Source: Pseudomonas marginalis
GTDB lineage: Bacteria > Pseudomonadota > Gammaproteobacteria > Pseudomonadales > Pseudomonadaceae
Length of the DNA stretch: 64,000 nt
Assembly: GCF_900105325.1 (NCBI RefSeq)
Contig: NZ_FNSU01000003.1
Location: 2,728,001 to 2,792,000, forward strand
Direction of reading: 5' to 3'
Numbering within the stretch: the stretch's first letter is position 1; each line of letters starts with the position of its first letter. The notes under the pieces were generated by a model. That model made no database searches and was not told the origin of the DNA. It saw only the letters and a list, made by a program, of their open reading frames with translations. Shown here piece by piece: positions 50,911-59,396 of this stretch. The position numbers and the translations under genes are program-made.

Positions 50911-51645
50911 ATGAACCAAGCCTTCGACGTCGTTGAACTCGCCACGACTTATGCCAACAAGTCTGCCCAGGACATTCTCAAGCTGGCGTTCAGCCAGTTC
51001 GGTGATGACCTGTGGATTTCCTTCAGCGGCGCCGAGGATGTGGTGCTGGTGGACATGGCCTGGAAGCTGAACAAGAACGTCAAGGTGTTCAGCCTCGACA
51101 CCGGTCGCCTGCACCCGGAGACCTACCGGTTTATCGAGCAGGTGCGCGACTTCTACAAGATCGACATCGAACTGATCTCTCCGGACCAGAGCAAGCTGGA
51201 ACCCTTCGTCAAGGAGAAAGGCCTGTTCAGCTTCTACAAGGACGGCCATGGCGAATGCTGCGGCGTGCGCAAGATCGAGCCGCTGCGCCGCAAGCTTTCC
51301 GGCGTCAGCGCCTGGGCCACCGGCCAACGCCGCGACCAGAGCCCCGGCACCCGCAGCCAGGTGGCGGCGCTGGAAATCGACACCGCCTTCTCCACCCCGG
51401 AACGTACCCTGTACAAGTTCAACCCGCTGGCGCAGATGACCAGCGAGGAGATCTGGGGTTACATCCGCATGCTGGAGCTGCCGTACAACAGCCTGCATGA
51501 GCGCGGCTTTATCAGCATCGGCTGTGAGCCGTGCACCCGTCCTGTGCTGCCGAACCAGCACGAGCGCGAAGGACGCTGGTGGTGGGAAGAAGCCACGCAG
51601 AAGGAATGCGGGCTGCATGCCGGGAATATCATCAGCAAGGCTTGA
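50911..51645 (+). CDS. cysH: Adenylyl-sulfate (APS) reductase, CysH family
   Basis: A 244-residue assimilatory reductase forming sulfite from APS with thioredoxin. The P-loop-like SFSGAEDVVLVD starts the fold; two cysteine pairs, ECCGVRK and GCEPCTR, bind a 4Fe-4S cluster, which marks the bacterial APS-reductase type. The TR following the second pair and the C-terminal ECGLH carry the catalytic cysteine. It has an AGGA ribosome site and is divergent from thrH. Confidence 0.94.
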   Translation: MNQAFDVVELATTYANKSAQDILKLAFSQFGDDLWISFSGAEDVVLVDMAWKLNKNVKVFSLDTGRLHPETYRFIEQVRDFYKIDIELISPDQSKLEPFVKEKGLFSFYKDGHGECCGVRKIEPLRRKLSGVSAWATGQRRDQSPGTRSQVAALEIDTAFSTPERTLYKFNPLAQMTSEEIWGYIRMLELPYNSLHERGFISIGCEPCTRPVLPNQHEREGRWWWEEATQKECGLHAGNIISKA

Positions 51646-51663
51646 AGTTGATGCTGTAAAAAA

Positions 51664-51857
51664 TGTGGGAGGGAGCTTGCCCTGATGCTAGTCAGTTGAG
51701 GCTTTTTGTAGGAGCGAGCTTGCTCGCGAAAAACTCACAGGCGCCGCGTTCATTCAGGAAGCACGCGTTATCGTTGACGTTTTTCGCGAGCAAGCTCGCT
51801 CCTACAGGAGGCGATGTACGCTTAACTGACTGGTATTAGGGCAAGCCCCCTCCCTCA
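51664..51857. repeat. Compound REP/REPIN after cysH
   Basis: An inner 100-bp REPIN (51707-51806) of the TGTAGGAGCGAGCTTGCTCGCG family is nested in an outer inverted REP pair (left TGTGGGAGGGAGCTTGCCCTGATGC; right GGTATTAGGGCAAGCCCCC). The inner element is the reverse complement of the one at 37479-37578 with almost no differences. Here both outer arms are complete, unlike the 37.4-kb copy. Confidence 0.88.
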
Positions 51858-52219
51858 TTTTGTTTTGGGTTGAGTGTTAGAGATGTACACATAGATGTAA
51901 CCATCGGTGCCATTTATGTGTGCAATTTTTCTTCAGCCGCACCATAACGTAACACCTCCCCCCTCCCCTCGGTTGGCCTGGTGAATCACAGGCTGACAAC
52001 GCAAAAATAAATAGCTGTTCAATCGGTCAATTTATATTTCTTCAAATTCAGCCAGTTATTTAACTAACCTATAAAAACGAAATTACCCAGGACTTTCATA
52101 GATCCAAAGCTGGCACGCATGTGGCTTAAGGTGAAATACGCCTTGTATACAATAAATACAAAACCTACATACACTTTGCCATCTGCAGCGCCTCGGCAGA
52201 TGTGCCGGAGCCTGCCGGA
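51858..52219 (+). promoter_or_regulatory. AT-rich promoter region of the NCS1 permease operon
   Basis: No gene is seen. The stretch is much richer in A and T than its surroundings. It contains the palindrome TTGTATACAA at 52143-52152, a candidate GntR-type operator about 70 bp before the permease start, and an imperfect repeat around 51885-51925 (TGTACACA ... TGTGTGCA). Confidence 0.4.
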
Positions 52220-53749
52220 ATGCGTACAAGCCTCTCGAATAACATCGCACTGGATCTGCCCTCCTCCACCCTGAACCCGGACGCCGCAAGCCCCGGCCCC
52301 CTGGTGCTCAGCCCGCGCCTGCACAACAAGGACCTGGCGCCCACCAAGGTCGAAGGCCGACGCTGGGGGCGCTACAGCATCTTCGCGCTCTGGACCAATG
52401 ACGTGCACAACATCGCCAACTATTCGTTCGCCATCGGCCTGTATGCGCTGGGCCTGGGCGGCTGGCAGATCCTGTTGTCCCTGGGCATCGGCGCGGCGCT
52501 GGTGTACTTCTTCATGAACTTGTCGGGGTATATGGGCCAGAAGACCGGCGTGCCGTTTCCGGTGATCAGCCGCATCAGTTTCGGCATTCACGGTGCGCAG
52601 ATCCCGGCGTTGATCCGTGCGGTGATTGCGATTGCGTGGTTTGGTATCCAGACCTACCTGGCGTCGGTGGTTTTCCGCGTGCTGCTGACGGCGATTCACC
52701 CGGGCTTTGCCGACTATGACCACAACTCGATCCTGGGGTTATCCACCCTGGGTTGGGCGTGTTTTGTGGCGATCTGGTTCGTGCAACTGGTGATCCTGGC
52801 CTATGGCATGGAGATGGTGCGCCGTTATGAAGGCTTCGCCGGGCCGGTGATTCTGATGACGGTGGCGGCGCTTGCCGGTTGGATGTACTTCCAGGCTGGC
52901 GGCAACATCGCCTGGTCGATCCGCGAACCGCTGAGCGGCGGCGAGATGTGGCGCAATATCTTTGCCGGTGGCGCGTTGTGGCTGGCGATCTACGGCACGC
53001 TGATCCTCAACTTCTGCGACTTCGCACGCTCTTCGCCGTGCCGCAAGACCATCCTGGTCGGCAACTTCTGGGGCTTGCCGGTGAATATCCTGGTGTTTGC
53101 CGCAATCACCGTGCTGCTCTGTGGCGGACAGTTCCAGCTCAATGGCCGGGTGATCGAAAGCCCGACTGAAATCATTGCAGCCATCCCCAATACCTTCTTT
53201 CTCGTGCTGGGCTGCCTGGCGTTCCTGATCGTGACCGTGGCGGTGAACATCATGGCCAACTTCGTCGCGCCGGCCTTTGTGCTGAGCAACCTGGCACCCA
53301 AATACCTGAACTTCCGCCGTGCCGGCTTGATCAGCGCCACCGTGGCCGTGCTGATCCTGCCGTGGAACCTCTACAACAGCCCACTGGTGATCGTGTATTT
53401 CCTCTCCGGCCTGGGCGCGCTGCTGGGGCCGCTGTACGGGGTGATCATGGTCGATTACTGGCTGATTCGTAAAAGCCAGGTGGACGTACCGCAGCTGTAT
53501 AGCGAAAACCCGAATGGCGTTTATTACTACAGCCGTGGGGTGAATATGCGTGCAGTGGCGGCGTTTATTCCTGCAGCCGTGATCGCCATCCTGCTGGCGC
53601 TGTTGCCGGGATTTGCCAGCGTCTCGCCGTTTTCCTGGTTGTTTGGCGCCGGTATTGCAGGGTTGCTGTACCTGCTGATCGCCAAGCGCCAGCCGTTCTA
53701 CGCCGATGTCAGCGGCGAAAGCATTGCCGTCGATAACGTCAGTCACTGA
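52220..53749 (+). CDS. NCS1-family nucleobase/hydantoin/allantoin permease
   Basis: A 509-residue inner-membrane protein with about 12 helices. The NCS1 signature appears as FALWTNDVHNIANYSFAIGLYALGLG, KTGVPFPVISRISFGIHGA and a central NFCDFARSSPCRKTI loop. Members import cytosine, uracil, allantoin or hydantoins. The following racemase-like gene, 13 bp downstream, favours a hydantoin- or allantoin-type substrate. The ATG at 52220 follows GGAG by 7 nt; a GTG at 52202 was rejected. Confidence 0.87.
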   Translation: MRTSLSNNIALDLPSSTLNPDAASPGPLVLSPRLHNKDLAPTKVEGRRWGRYSIFALWTNDVHNIANYSFAIGLYALGLGGWQILLSLGIGAALVYFFMNLSGYMGQKTGVPFPVISRISFGIHGAQIPALIRAVIAIAWFGIQTYLASVVFRVLLTAIHPGFADYDHNSILGLSTLGWACFVAIWFVQLVILAYGMEMVRRYEGFAGPVILMTVAALAGWMYFQAGGNIAWSIREPLSGGEMWRNIFAGGALWLAIYGTLILNFCDFARSSPCRKTILVGNFWGLPVNILVFAAITVLLCGGQFQLNGRVIESPTEIIAAIPNTFFLVLGCLAFLIVTVAVNIMANFVAPAFVLSNLAPKYLNFRRAGLISATVAVLILPWNLYNSPLVIVYFLSGLGALLGPLYGVIMVDYWLIRKSQVDVPQLYSENPNGVYYYSRGVNMRAVAAFIPAAVIAILLALLPGFASVSPFSWLFGAGIAGLLYLLIAKRQPFYADVSGESIAVDNVSH

Positions 53750-53762
53750 GTAAGGACCTTCC

Positions 53763-54491
53763 ATGCGTATCCTCGTGGTCAACGTCAACACCACCGAATC
53801 CATCACTGAAACCATCGCTCAACAGGCGCGGTCCGTGGCCTCGCCGGGCACCGAGATTGTCGGGCTCACGCCCTACTTCGGCGCGGAATCGGTGGAGGGC
53901 AACTTTGAAAGCTACCTGGCCGCCATCGCCGTGATGGACCGGGTGATGGCCTACGACCAACCGTTCGATGCGGTGATCCAGGCCGGCTACGGCGAGCACG
54001 GCCGGGAAGGCTTGCAGGAGTTGCTGAATGTGCCGGTGGTGGACATCACCGAAGCGGCGGCCAGCACCGCAATGTTCCTGGGCCACGCCTACTCCGTGGT
54101 CACCACCCTGGACCGCACCGTGCCGCTGATCGAAGACCGCCTGAAACTCGCCGGCCTGTACCAGCGCTGCGCCTCGGTGCGCGCCAGCGGCATGGCGGTG
54201 CTGGAACTGGAGGAAGACCCGCTGGCCGCCATGGAAGCCATCGTGCGCCAGGCGGAACTGGCCATCCGCGAGGACAAGGCCGAAGTGATCTGCCTGGGTT
54301 GCGGCGGCATGGCCGGGCTGGATGAGCAGATTCGCCAGCGCACCGGGGTGCCGGTGGTGGATGGGGTGACGGCGGCGGTGACCATCGCCGAATCCCTGGT
54401 GCGGCTGGGGTTGTCGGCGTCGAAGATCCGCACTTACGCGACGCCTCGACCGAAGCAGGTGATTGGCTGGCCAACTCGGTTCGGCCGCTGA
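53763..54491 (+). CDS. Asp/Glu/hydantoin racemase-family protein lacking the first catalytic cysteine
   Basis: A 242-residue member of the hydantoin/allantoin racemase family (RILVVNVNTTESITETI at the N-terminus). Two-base racemases of this family use two cysteines. The second is present at C180 (CLGCGGMAGL), but the first position reads AGYGEHG at 74-80, with glycine or alanine where a cysteine is expected. The protein may therefore act by another mechanism or on another substrate. It starts 13 bp after the permease with AAGGACC as ribosome site. Confidence 0.82.
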   Translation: MRILVVNVNTTESITETIAQQARSVASPGTEIVGLTPYFGAESVEGNFESYLAAIAVMDRVMAYDQPFDAVIQAGYGEHGREGLQELLNVPVVDITEAAASTAMFLGHAYSVVTTLDRTVPLIEDRLKLAGLYQRCASVRASGMAVLELEEDPLAAMEAIVRQAELAIREDKAEVICLGCGGMAGLDEQIRQRTGVPVVDGVTAAVTIAESLVRLGLSASKIRTYATPRPKQVIGWPTRFGR

Positions 54492-54504
54492 CCGGCACCT
54501 GGTT

Positions 54505-55428
54505 TCAGATTGCGCTGAACCTCTGGCCCAGCTTCTTCTCGGCAAACTGCTCGATGATGAAATCCACAAACGCCCGGGTCTTGCCGGGCAGCAGTTTGTG
54601 CTCGGCGTAGTAGATGGAAATATTGCCGTCGTCGACGTACCAGTCGGGCAACACCCTTACCACCTCGCCGCTGTCGAGGAACGGCACGGCCATGGGCATG
54701 CTCACCAGCGCAATCCCCAGGCCTTGGGCACTGGCGCAGCAGGCTGCTTCGGAGTCGCTCATGGTCATGCCGGGCTTGAGCACCAGCGGGCGGTGTTCAC
54801 GTTCGACACTGGTCAACTGCCAGGAACGGATACGCCCGGTTTGCGGTGAGCGGATCAGGATACCGTTGCACCGCGACAAGTCTTCGGGCTCGCGCACCGG
54901 TGGGCGTTGCGCCAGGTAAGCCGGTGAAGCCACCAGCACCCGATGCGCCGGCGTCAACTTGCGCGCCACCACGCCTTGGGGCAGCTCAAAACCGCCGCCG
55001 ATGGCGGCATCGAAGCCCTGGCCGATCAGGTCCACCTGGCGGTTATCGAAATGCCAGTCCGGGCTGATATCCGGAAAGCGCGCCATGAACGCCCCCAGCA
55101 ACGGCACCACGTAGCGATTGCCAAACACGGTGCCCATGCTGACCTTGAGCGTGCCCACCGGCCGGCCTTCGGCGCTGGCCAGGTTAGCCACGGCATTCTG
55201 GATGGTGGTGAGGCTGCCGCTGACTTCGGCCAGGAACAACTTGCCGGCTTCGGTCAGGGCCAGACGCCGGGTGCTGCGCTGGAACAGCCGCACGCCGAGG
55301 CGCACCTCCAGCTTGGCGACGCTTTTGCCGACCGCCGCCGGGGTCAGGCTCAGGTGCCGGGCCGCCTCGGCAAAGCTGCCGCCTTCGGCGCTGCGCACAA
55401 AGCATTCGATACTGCCAAAGCTTTCCAT
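54505..55428 (-). CDS. LysR-family transcriptional regulator
   Basis: A 307-residue LTTR. The N-terminal winged helix (1-60) reads SIECFVRSAEGGSFAEAARHLSLTPAAVGKSVAKLE, and a periplasmic-binding-protein-like effector domain spans about 90-295. It is divergent from the SDR gene at 55555 and probably controls it. It is convergent with the racemase gene, 13 bp apart, and is not obviously tied to it. Confidence 0.9.
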   Translation of the reverse strand: MESFGSIECFVRSAEGGSFAEAARHLSLTPAAVGKSVAKLEVRLGVRLFQRSTRRLALTEAGKLFLAEVSGSLTTIQNAVANLASAEGRPVGTLKVSMGTVFGNRYVVPLLGAFMARFPDISPDWHFDNRQVDLIGQGFDAAIGGGFELPQGVVARKLTPAHRVLVASPAYLAQRPPVREPEDLSRCNGILIRSPQTGRIRSWQLTSVEREHRPLVLKPGMTMSDSEAACCASAQGLGIALVSMPMAVPFLDSGEVVRVLPDWYVDDGNISIYYAEHKLLPGKTRAFVDFIIEQFAEKKLGQRFSAI

Positions 55429-55554
55429 AACGCCACACTCTAAACTTTTGGTTTACACAGACTATAGCAATCACGGTCTACCGGCAGCGGCGAGCGAGGT
55501 CGATACTCGGCTCCAACAACAGGGCATTGCGCCTTGAATGACCAGGAGATCGAC

Positions 55555-56301
55555 ATGACCACACACAACCTCAGCGGCAAAGTCGCCTTGATCCAAGGCG
55601 GTTCCCGCGGCATCGGCGCCGCCATCGTCAAGCGCCTGGCAGCACAGGGTGCAGCCGTTGCCTTTACCTACGTCAGCTCGGCCGCCAAGGCTGAAGCCCT
55701 GCAGCACAGCGTGATCAGCGAAGGCGGCAAAGCCCTGGCGATCCACGCCGACAGCGCCGATGCCACTGCGATCCGCAACGCGGTCAACGCCACCGTGGAA
55801 GCCTTCGGCCGCCTGGACATCCTGGTGAATAACGCCGGCGTGCTGGCCATTGCACCGCTGGAAGACTTCAAGCTGGAAGACTTCGACCAGACCCTGGCGA
55901 TCAACGTGCGCAGCGTGTTTATCGCCACCCAGGAAGCCGCCAGGCATATGGGTGAAGGTGGCCGGGTGATCAACATCGGCAGCACCAATGCCGAGCGCAT
56001 GCCGTTTGGCGGTGGTGGCCCGTACGCAATGAGCAAGGCGGCGCTGGTCGGTTTGACCAAGGGTTTGGCGCGGGACCTGGGGCCGCGCGGCATCACCATC
56101 AACAACGTGCAACCTGGGCCGGTGGACACCGATATGAACCCGGCAAACAGTGATTTTGCCGAGAGCCTGATCGGGTTGATGGCGGTGGGCCGTTACGGGC
56201 ACGTGGAAGAGATTGCCAGTTTCGTGGCATATCTGGCCGGGCCGGAAGCGGGGTATATCACCGGTGCCAGCCTGACTATCGATGGTGGCTTCAGCGCATA
56301 A
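55555..56301 (+). CDS. SDR-family NAD(P)-dependent oxidoreductase
   Basis: A 248-residue classical short-chain dehydrogenase. The cofactor motif is GGSRGIGA, NNAG follows at about 88-91, the catalytic Ser is in INIGSTNAERMP, and YxxxK is in YAMSKAALVG. The C-terminal GPEAGYITGASLTIDGGF is standard. The substrate cannot be told from sequence. The ATG at 55555 follows AGGAG; the TTG at 55534 was rejected. It is divergent from the LysR gene. Confidence 0.9.
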   Translation: MTTHNLSGKVALIQGGSRGIGAAIVKRLAAQGAAVAFTYVSSAAKAEALQHSVISEGGKALAIHADSADATAIRNAVNATVEAFGRLDILVNNAGVLAIAPLEDFKLEDFDQTLAINVRSVFIATQEAARHMGEGGRVINIGSTNAERMPFGGGGPYAMSKAALVGLTKGLARDLGPRGITINNVQPGPVDTDMNPANSDFAESLIGLMAVGRYGHVEEIASFVAYLAGPEAGYITGASLTIDGGFSA

Positions 56302-56307
56302 CCCAAT

Positions 56308-56332
56308 GTGGGAGCGGCTTGCCCCCTCCCAC
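56308..56332. repeat. Single REP after the SDR gene
   Basis: GTGGGAG and CTCCCAC pair around CGGCTTGCCCC, an isolated short REP of the same family as that at 35813, between convergent genes. Confidence 0.7.
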
Positions 56333-56349
56333 CTGTTGACCTTGTTGGT

Positions 56350-57039
56350 TCAGGAGATGGGGGGCAGGCCATAGGCCGCCAGGTCGAAGTCCGCAAGCTT
56401 GCGGATGATCTGGTCGGCATGCTGGTACTTGCTGTCGGCCATGGCTTCATCGGGGACGGCGATGGCGGTCATATGGGCGGCCTTCGCAGCCGTTACACCA
56501 AACGGCGAATCCTCGAACACCAGGCAATCCTCCGGGGCAACGCCCAAGCGGCGTGCAGCGGTGAGGAAGATGTCCGGCGCCGGCTTGGCGGCACCGACTT
56601 CCGGGTCGTCAGCGGTGACGATGGTGTCGAACAAACCAAACCACTCGCGGTGCAAGGTGGTTTTGTGGCCAAACGAATTGCGCGACGAACTGGTGCCCAC
56701 GGCAATCGGAATGTTGTGCGCCTTCAAGTGCCGCACCAGAGCTTCCGCGCCAGGCATGCCCAAGGCCTTGGGAAAGCGCTCGCTCATCAGCGGTTCGCGA
56801 ATTTCGAGGAATTCAGCCGGGGTAATCGGCAGGTCCAGCGCCTTGACCACATAGTCGGCCAAATCCTGGGCGCCGCGCCCGATGATGTGCTGCTTGATGC
56901 CCCAGTCGTAGGTTCGGCCGTAGCGTTCAGCGATGATCTGCGTGACTTCGGTGTAGATGCCTTCCGTATCCAGCAATAACCCGTCCATATCGAAAATCAC
57001 GGCCTTGATCGGACCGACTGCGGTACGCGGTGCATTCAT
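56350..57039 (-). CDS. HAD-IA family phosphatase (GS1/beta-phosphoglucomutase-like)
   Basis: A 229-residue HAD hydrolase. Motif I is FDMDGLLLDTE, motif II is VGTSSSR, the lysine is in AAKPAPDIF and motif IV is VFEDSPFG. A helical cap lies at residues about 25-90. It resembles GS1-like and sugar-phosphate phosphatases; the substrate is not predictable. The frame opens at a GTG (57042), and the ATG one codon on (57039) was taken as start. Confidence 0.86.
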   Translation of the reverse strand: MNAPRTAVGPIKAVIFDMDGLLLDTEGIYTEVTQIIAERYGRTYDWGIKQHIIGRGAQDLADYVVKALDLPITPAEFLEIREPLMSERFPKALGMPGAEALVRHLKAHNIPIAVGTSSSRNSFGHKTTLHREWFGLFDTIVTADDPEVGAAKPAPDIFLTAARRLGVAPEDCLVFEDSPFGVTAAKAAHMTAIAVPDEAMADSKYQHADQIIRKLADFDLAAYGLPPIS

Positions 57040-57298
57040 CACTACAAACCCTGGAAGAAGGACTAAATGGATTCAGCACAATAACGGCCTGGGTTACCTG
57101 CAAGCAACCTTCGCGGCCAGGTATTGAGTCGGCACAGGACTGCAGTCTGTGTGCGATCAGTGATTCATACCGGGCAACAGTTTTACCCGCCCGCCTGCGA
57201 TGCGGCCGTCTAGGGTTTGTAGGAACAGAGCGTTCGGCCGATAGCTCTCCTTTGAAAAATACCCCTTGCAAACCTTATAAAAGACTTATTAACCTCTG

Positions 57299-57610
57299 AT
57301 GAACTCAATCCACTGGACCCGAAAAGCCGTCAAGCAATTGCTTCGATTGCATTCGTATCATCAGCAACAAGTACGCGATGCCGTCTTCTCGCTTGAACGC
57401 ATGCCCGAGGCAGTCAACGTCAAGGCGTTGGTCAACCACCCCCACGGTTACCGATTAAGGGTGGGTCATTACCGAGTCCTTTTCGACTGGGACGGCAATA
57501 TCCAGGTAGTCAGCATTCAAGAGGTCAAGAAACGTGACGAGCGAACCTACTGCCATACAGATCATCCACAATACGGAGGGCAAGCCAGCCTTCGTGGTGA
57601 TCCCTTATGA
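57299..57610 (+). CDS. RelE/ParE-family toxin
   Basis: A 103-residue RelE-fold protein: IHWTRKAVKQLLRLHSYHQQQVRDAV at the N-terminus and a core sheet YRLRVGHYRVLFDWDGNIQVVSIQEVKKRDERTY with the usual basic and tyrosine residues. It likely cleaves ribosome-bound mRNA. Its last 77 nt overlap the start of the HTH antitoxin gene in another frame, so its C-terminal tail after ERTY is probably non-essential. The ribosome site is weak. Confidence 0.85.
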   Translation: MNSIHWTRKAVKQLLRLHSYHQQQVRDAVFSLERMPEAVNVKALVNHPHGYRLRVGHYRVLFDWDGNIQVVSIQEVKKRDERTYCHTDHPQYGGQASLRGDPL

Positions 57611-57860
57611 ACACTATCTGGCCCGGCAGAACGATCCAAACCTCATTCCCCACGCGGTGGTCAGCCGCCTGGTAGATGGAGCCACTCCGATCCGAGCCTG
57701 GCGCGAACACCTGAACCTGACCCAGGAAGAAGTCGCCCAACGCCTGGGCATTTCTCAATCCGCATTTGCCCAGCAAGAGGCGGTGAACAAACCTCGCCGG
57801 ACGACGCGGGAAAAGATTGCCAAGGCATTTGGCATCAACCCCGGTCAACTGGAGCTATAG
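57534..57860 (+). CDS. Xre-type HTH antitoxin partner
   Basis: A 108-residue protein. The N-terminal part (IQIIHNTEGKPAFVVIPYEHYLAR) resembles a Phd/YefM-like toxin-binding segment; residues about 55-105 form an Xre helix-turn-helix (HLNLTQEEVAQRLGISQSAFAQQEAV). The start is GTG at 57534 with AGAGG upstream, inside the toxin gene. The long overlap implies strict co-translation. Confidence 0.85.
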   Translation: MTSEPTAIQIIHNTEGKPAFVVIPYEHYLARQNDPNLIPHAVVSRLVDGATPIRAWREHLNLTQEEVAQRLGISQSAFAQQEAVNKPRRTTREKIAKAFGINPGQLEL

Positions 57861-57909
57861 CCTCAACGGGACAGTCCGCGCCTTCAGTCACCTAAAAGCG
57901 AAACCAAAC

Positions 57910-58275
57910 ATGCTCTATCGTCTAGCCGCAGACAGCCTCGTGCTGTTCCACCTGTGCTTCATCCTGTTCGTACTGTTTGGTGGGCTGCTGGCGCTGAAAT
58001 GGCGCCCGGTTATCTGGCTGCACTTGCCCGCCGCTGCGTGGGGCGTGGCGGTCGAAGTGTTCCACCTGCCCTGCCCGCTGACCCGCTGGGAAAACCTGTT
58101 CCGCCACCTCGCCGGGCAGGACGGTTATGGCGGTGGGTTTATCGAGCATTACATCCTCACACTGATCTACCCGGCCGGGCTGACGCCACAGATCCAGCTG
58201 GGCCTGGGCGCATTGGTGCTGGCGATCAATATTGCGGTGTATGTGCGCTTGATCCGGCGTTACGTACAGGCTTGA
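57910..58275 (+). CDS. DUF2784 small membrane protein
   Basis: A 121-residue protein with about three to four membrane helices (LVLFHLCFILFVLFGGLLAL, VIWLHLPAAAWGVAVEV, and a C-terminal LGLGALVLAINIAVYVRL). It carries the conserved FHLPCPLTRWEN and GGFIEHYI motifs of DUF2784. Function is unknown. The ATG at 57910 was chosen because it places the first helix normally. Confidence 0.85.
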   Translation: MLYRLAADSLVLFHLCFILFVLFGGLLALKWRPVIWLHLPAAAWGVAVEVFHLPCPLTRWENLFRHLAGQDGYGGGFIEHYILTLIYPAGLTPQIQLGLGALVLAINIAVYVRLIRRYVQA

Positions 58276-58329
58276 GACAGCTTCACTGGTGAAGAATCAG
58301 ACTCCCTCAGTCCCTTCACCGGCGCCACC

Positions 58330-58907
58330 ATGTCCGAAGCCTTCGAAGTCCCCAGCCCCACGAAAAACACCTCGAACACACCACCGAACACGCCCACGTC
58401 CACGGCGACAGTTTCGCCAGTCGCATCGCCGTCATGACCGCACTGATGGCCACCCTTGGCGCCATGCTCAGCTACCAGGCCGGCTCCACCGAGAGCGAAG
58501 CGGCGATGGACAAGAACAACGCGGCCATCATCAAGACCGAAGCCGCCAACCAGTGGAACTACTACCAGGCCAAGTCCAGCCGGCAGAACCTGGCGGAACT
58601 CGCGACCCATATTCCCGGTGTGGATGCCGCCCATTACAAGGATGAGATCGAGCGCTACAAAAGCCAGAAGGAAGAGGTACGCAAGCAAGCGGAGAAACTG
58701 GAGGCGACCTCAAAGGAATGGGATGAAAAATCCGAGCAGGCCCTGCACCAGCACCATCGTTGGGCCCAGGCGATGACCGCGATTCAGATCGCGATTTCGC
58801 TGGCGGCGATTACGTTGTTGACGAGAAGGGAATGGTTGAAGCGCATGTCCTATGCGGCGGCGGGTGTGGCGGTGGTGTTAGGTAGCCTGGCGTGGTTGCA
58901 TATCTGA
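58330..58907 (+). pseudogene. DUF4337-family membrane protein gene with a -1 frameshift near the N-terminus
   Basis: Reading from ATG 58330 gives MSEAFEVPSP and then leaves frame. The expected continuation HEKHLEHTTEHAHVHGDS lies one base off and joins the long frame from 58434 (MTALMATLGAMLSYQAG) to the stop at 58907. The frame is restored by one extra C in the run at 58356-58359. The remaining protein has an N-terminal helix, a long charged coiled coil (about 30-105) and two C-terminal helices. Either a real one-base deletion inactivates or shortens the protein (restart at 58434), or it is a sequencing error in a C-run. Confidence 0.8.
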
Positions 58908-58953
58908 CAGGGGAAGATTGATTTCAATCCCTTGCCGGGGCGATTAAAGTGCA

Positions 58954-58980
58954 GCCCCCGAGAATTGAATCTCGGGCTTT
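58954..58980. terminator. Weak terminator-like hairpin before the lipoprotein gene
   Basis: CCCGAGA and TCTCGGG pair around ATTGAA and are followed by a short CTTTAG tract. It may end the DUF4337 transcript or lie in the leader of the lipoprotein gene at 58999. Confidence 0.45.
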
Positions 58981-58998
58981 AGTCCATGGAGTTTCCCA

Positions 58999-59334
58999 GT
59001 GAAGTACATCAGTAAAGTGGTTGCAGCAGCCGTTCTCGGTTTCACCCTCGCAGGTTGCACCGGCACCGCCATCAAAACCCCGCAATACGACAGCAGCCAG
59101 TACACCGTGCTGGGTCACAGCGAAGCCAGCGCCACCGGCATCATGCTGTTCGGCGTGATCCCGATCGGCCAGAACAGCCGTTTCGTGCGCGCCCAGGACG
59201 CCGCCATCAAGGCAAAAGGCGGCGATGCGCTGATCAACACCCAAGTGCAGGAAAACTGGTTCTGGGCCTGGGTGCTCAGCGGTTACACCACCAAGATTTC
59301 CGGTGATGTGATCAAGCTGAAAACCGCGCAGTAA
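58999..59334 (+). CDS. Small lipoprotein of unknown function
   Basis: A 111-residue protein with a lipoprotein signal peptide ending in lipobox LAGC (residues about 17-20). The mature part has IMLFGVIPIGQNSRFVRAQDAAIKAKGGDALINTQVQENWFWAWVLSG, resembling small TRL-like/YajI-type lipoproteins. I do not recognise a specific function. No D follows the cysteine (CTG), so outer-membrane sorting is expected. Confidence 0.8.
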   Translation: MKYISKVVAAAVLGFTLAGCTGTAIKTPQYDSSQYTVLGHSEASATGIMLFGVIPIGQNSRFVRAQDAAIKAKGGDALINTQVQENWFWAWVLSGYTTKISGDVIKLKTAQ

Positions 59335-59396
59335 AATCGCTCGGGCTTTCAACTGAGCCCGCGACGTATCATGGGCCAACCTTTCGAGGATGGCCC

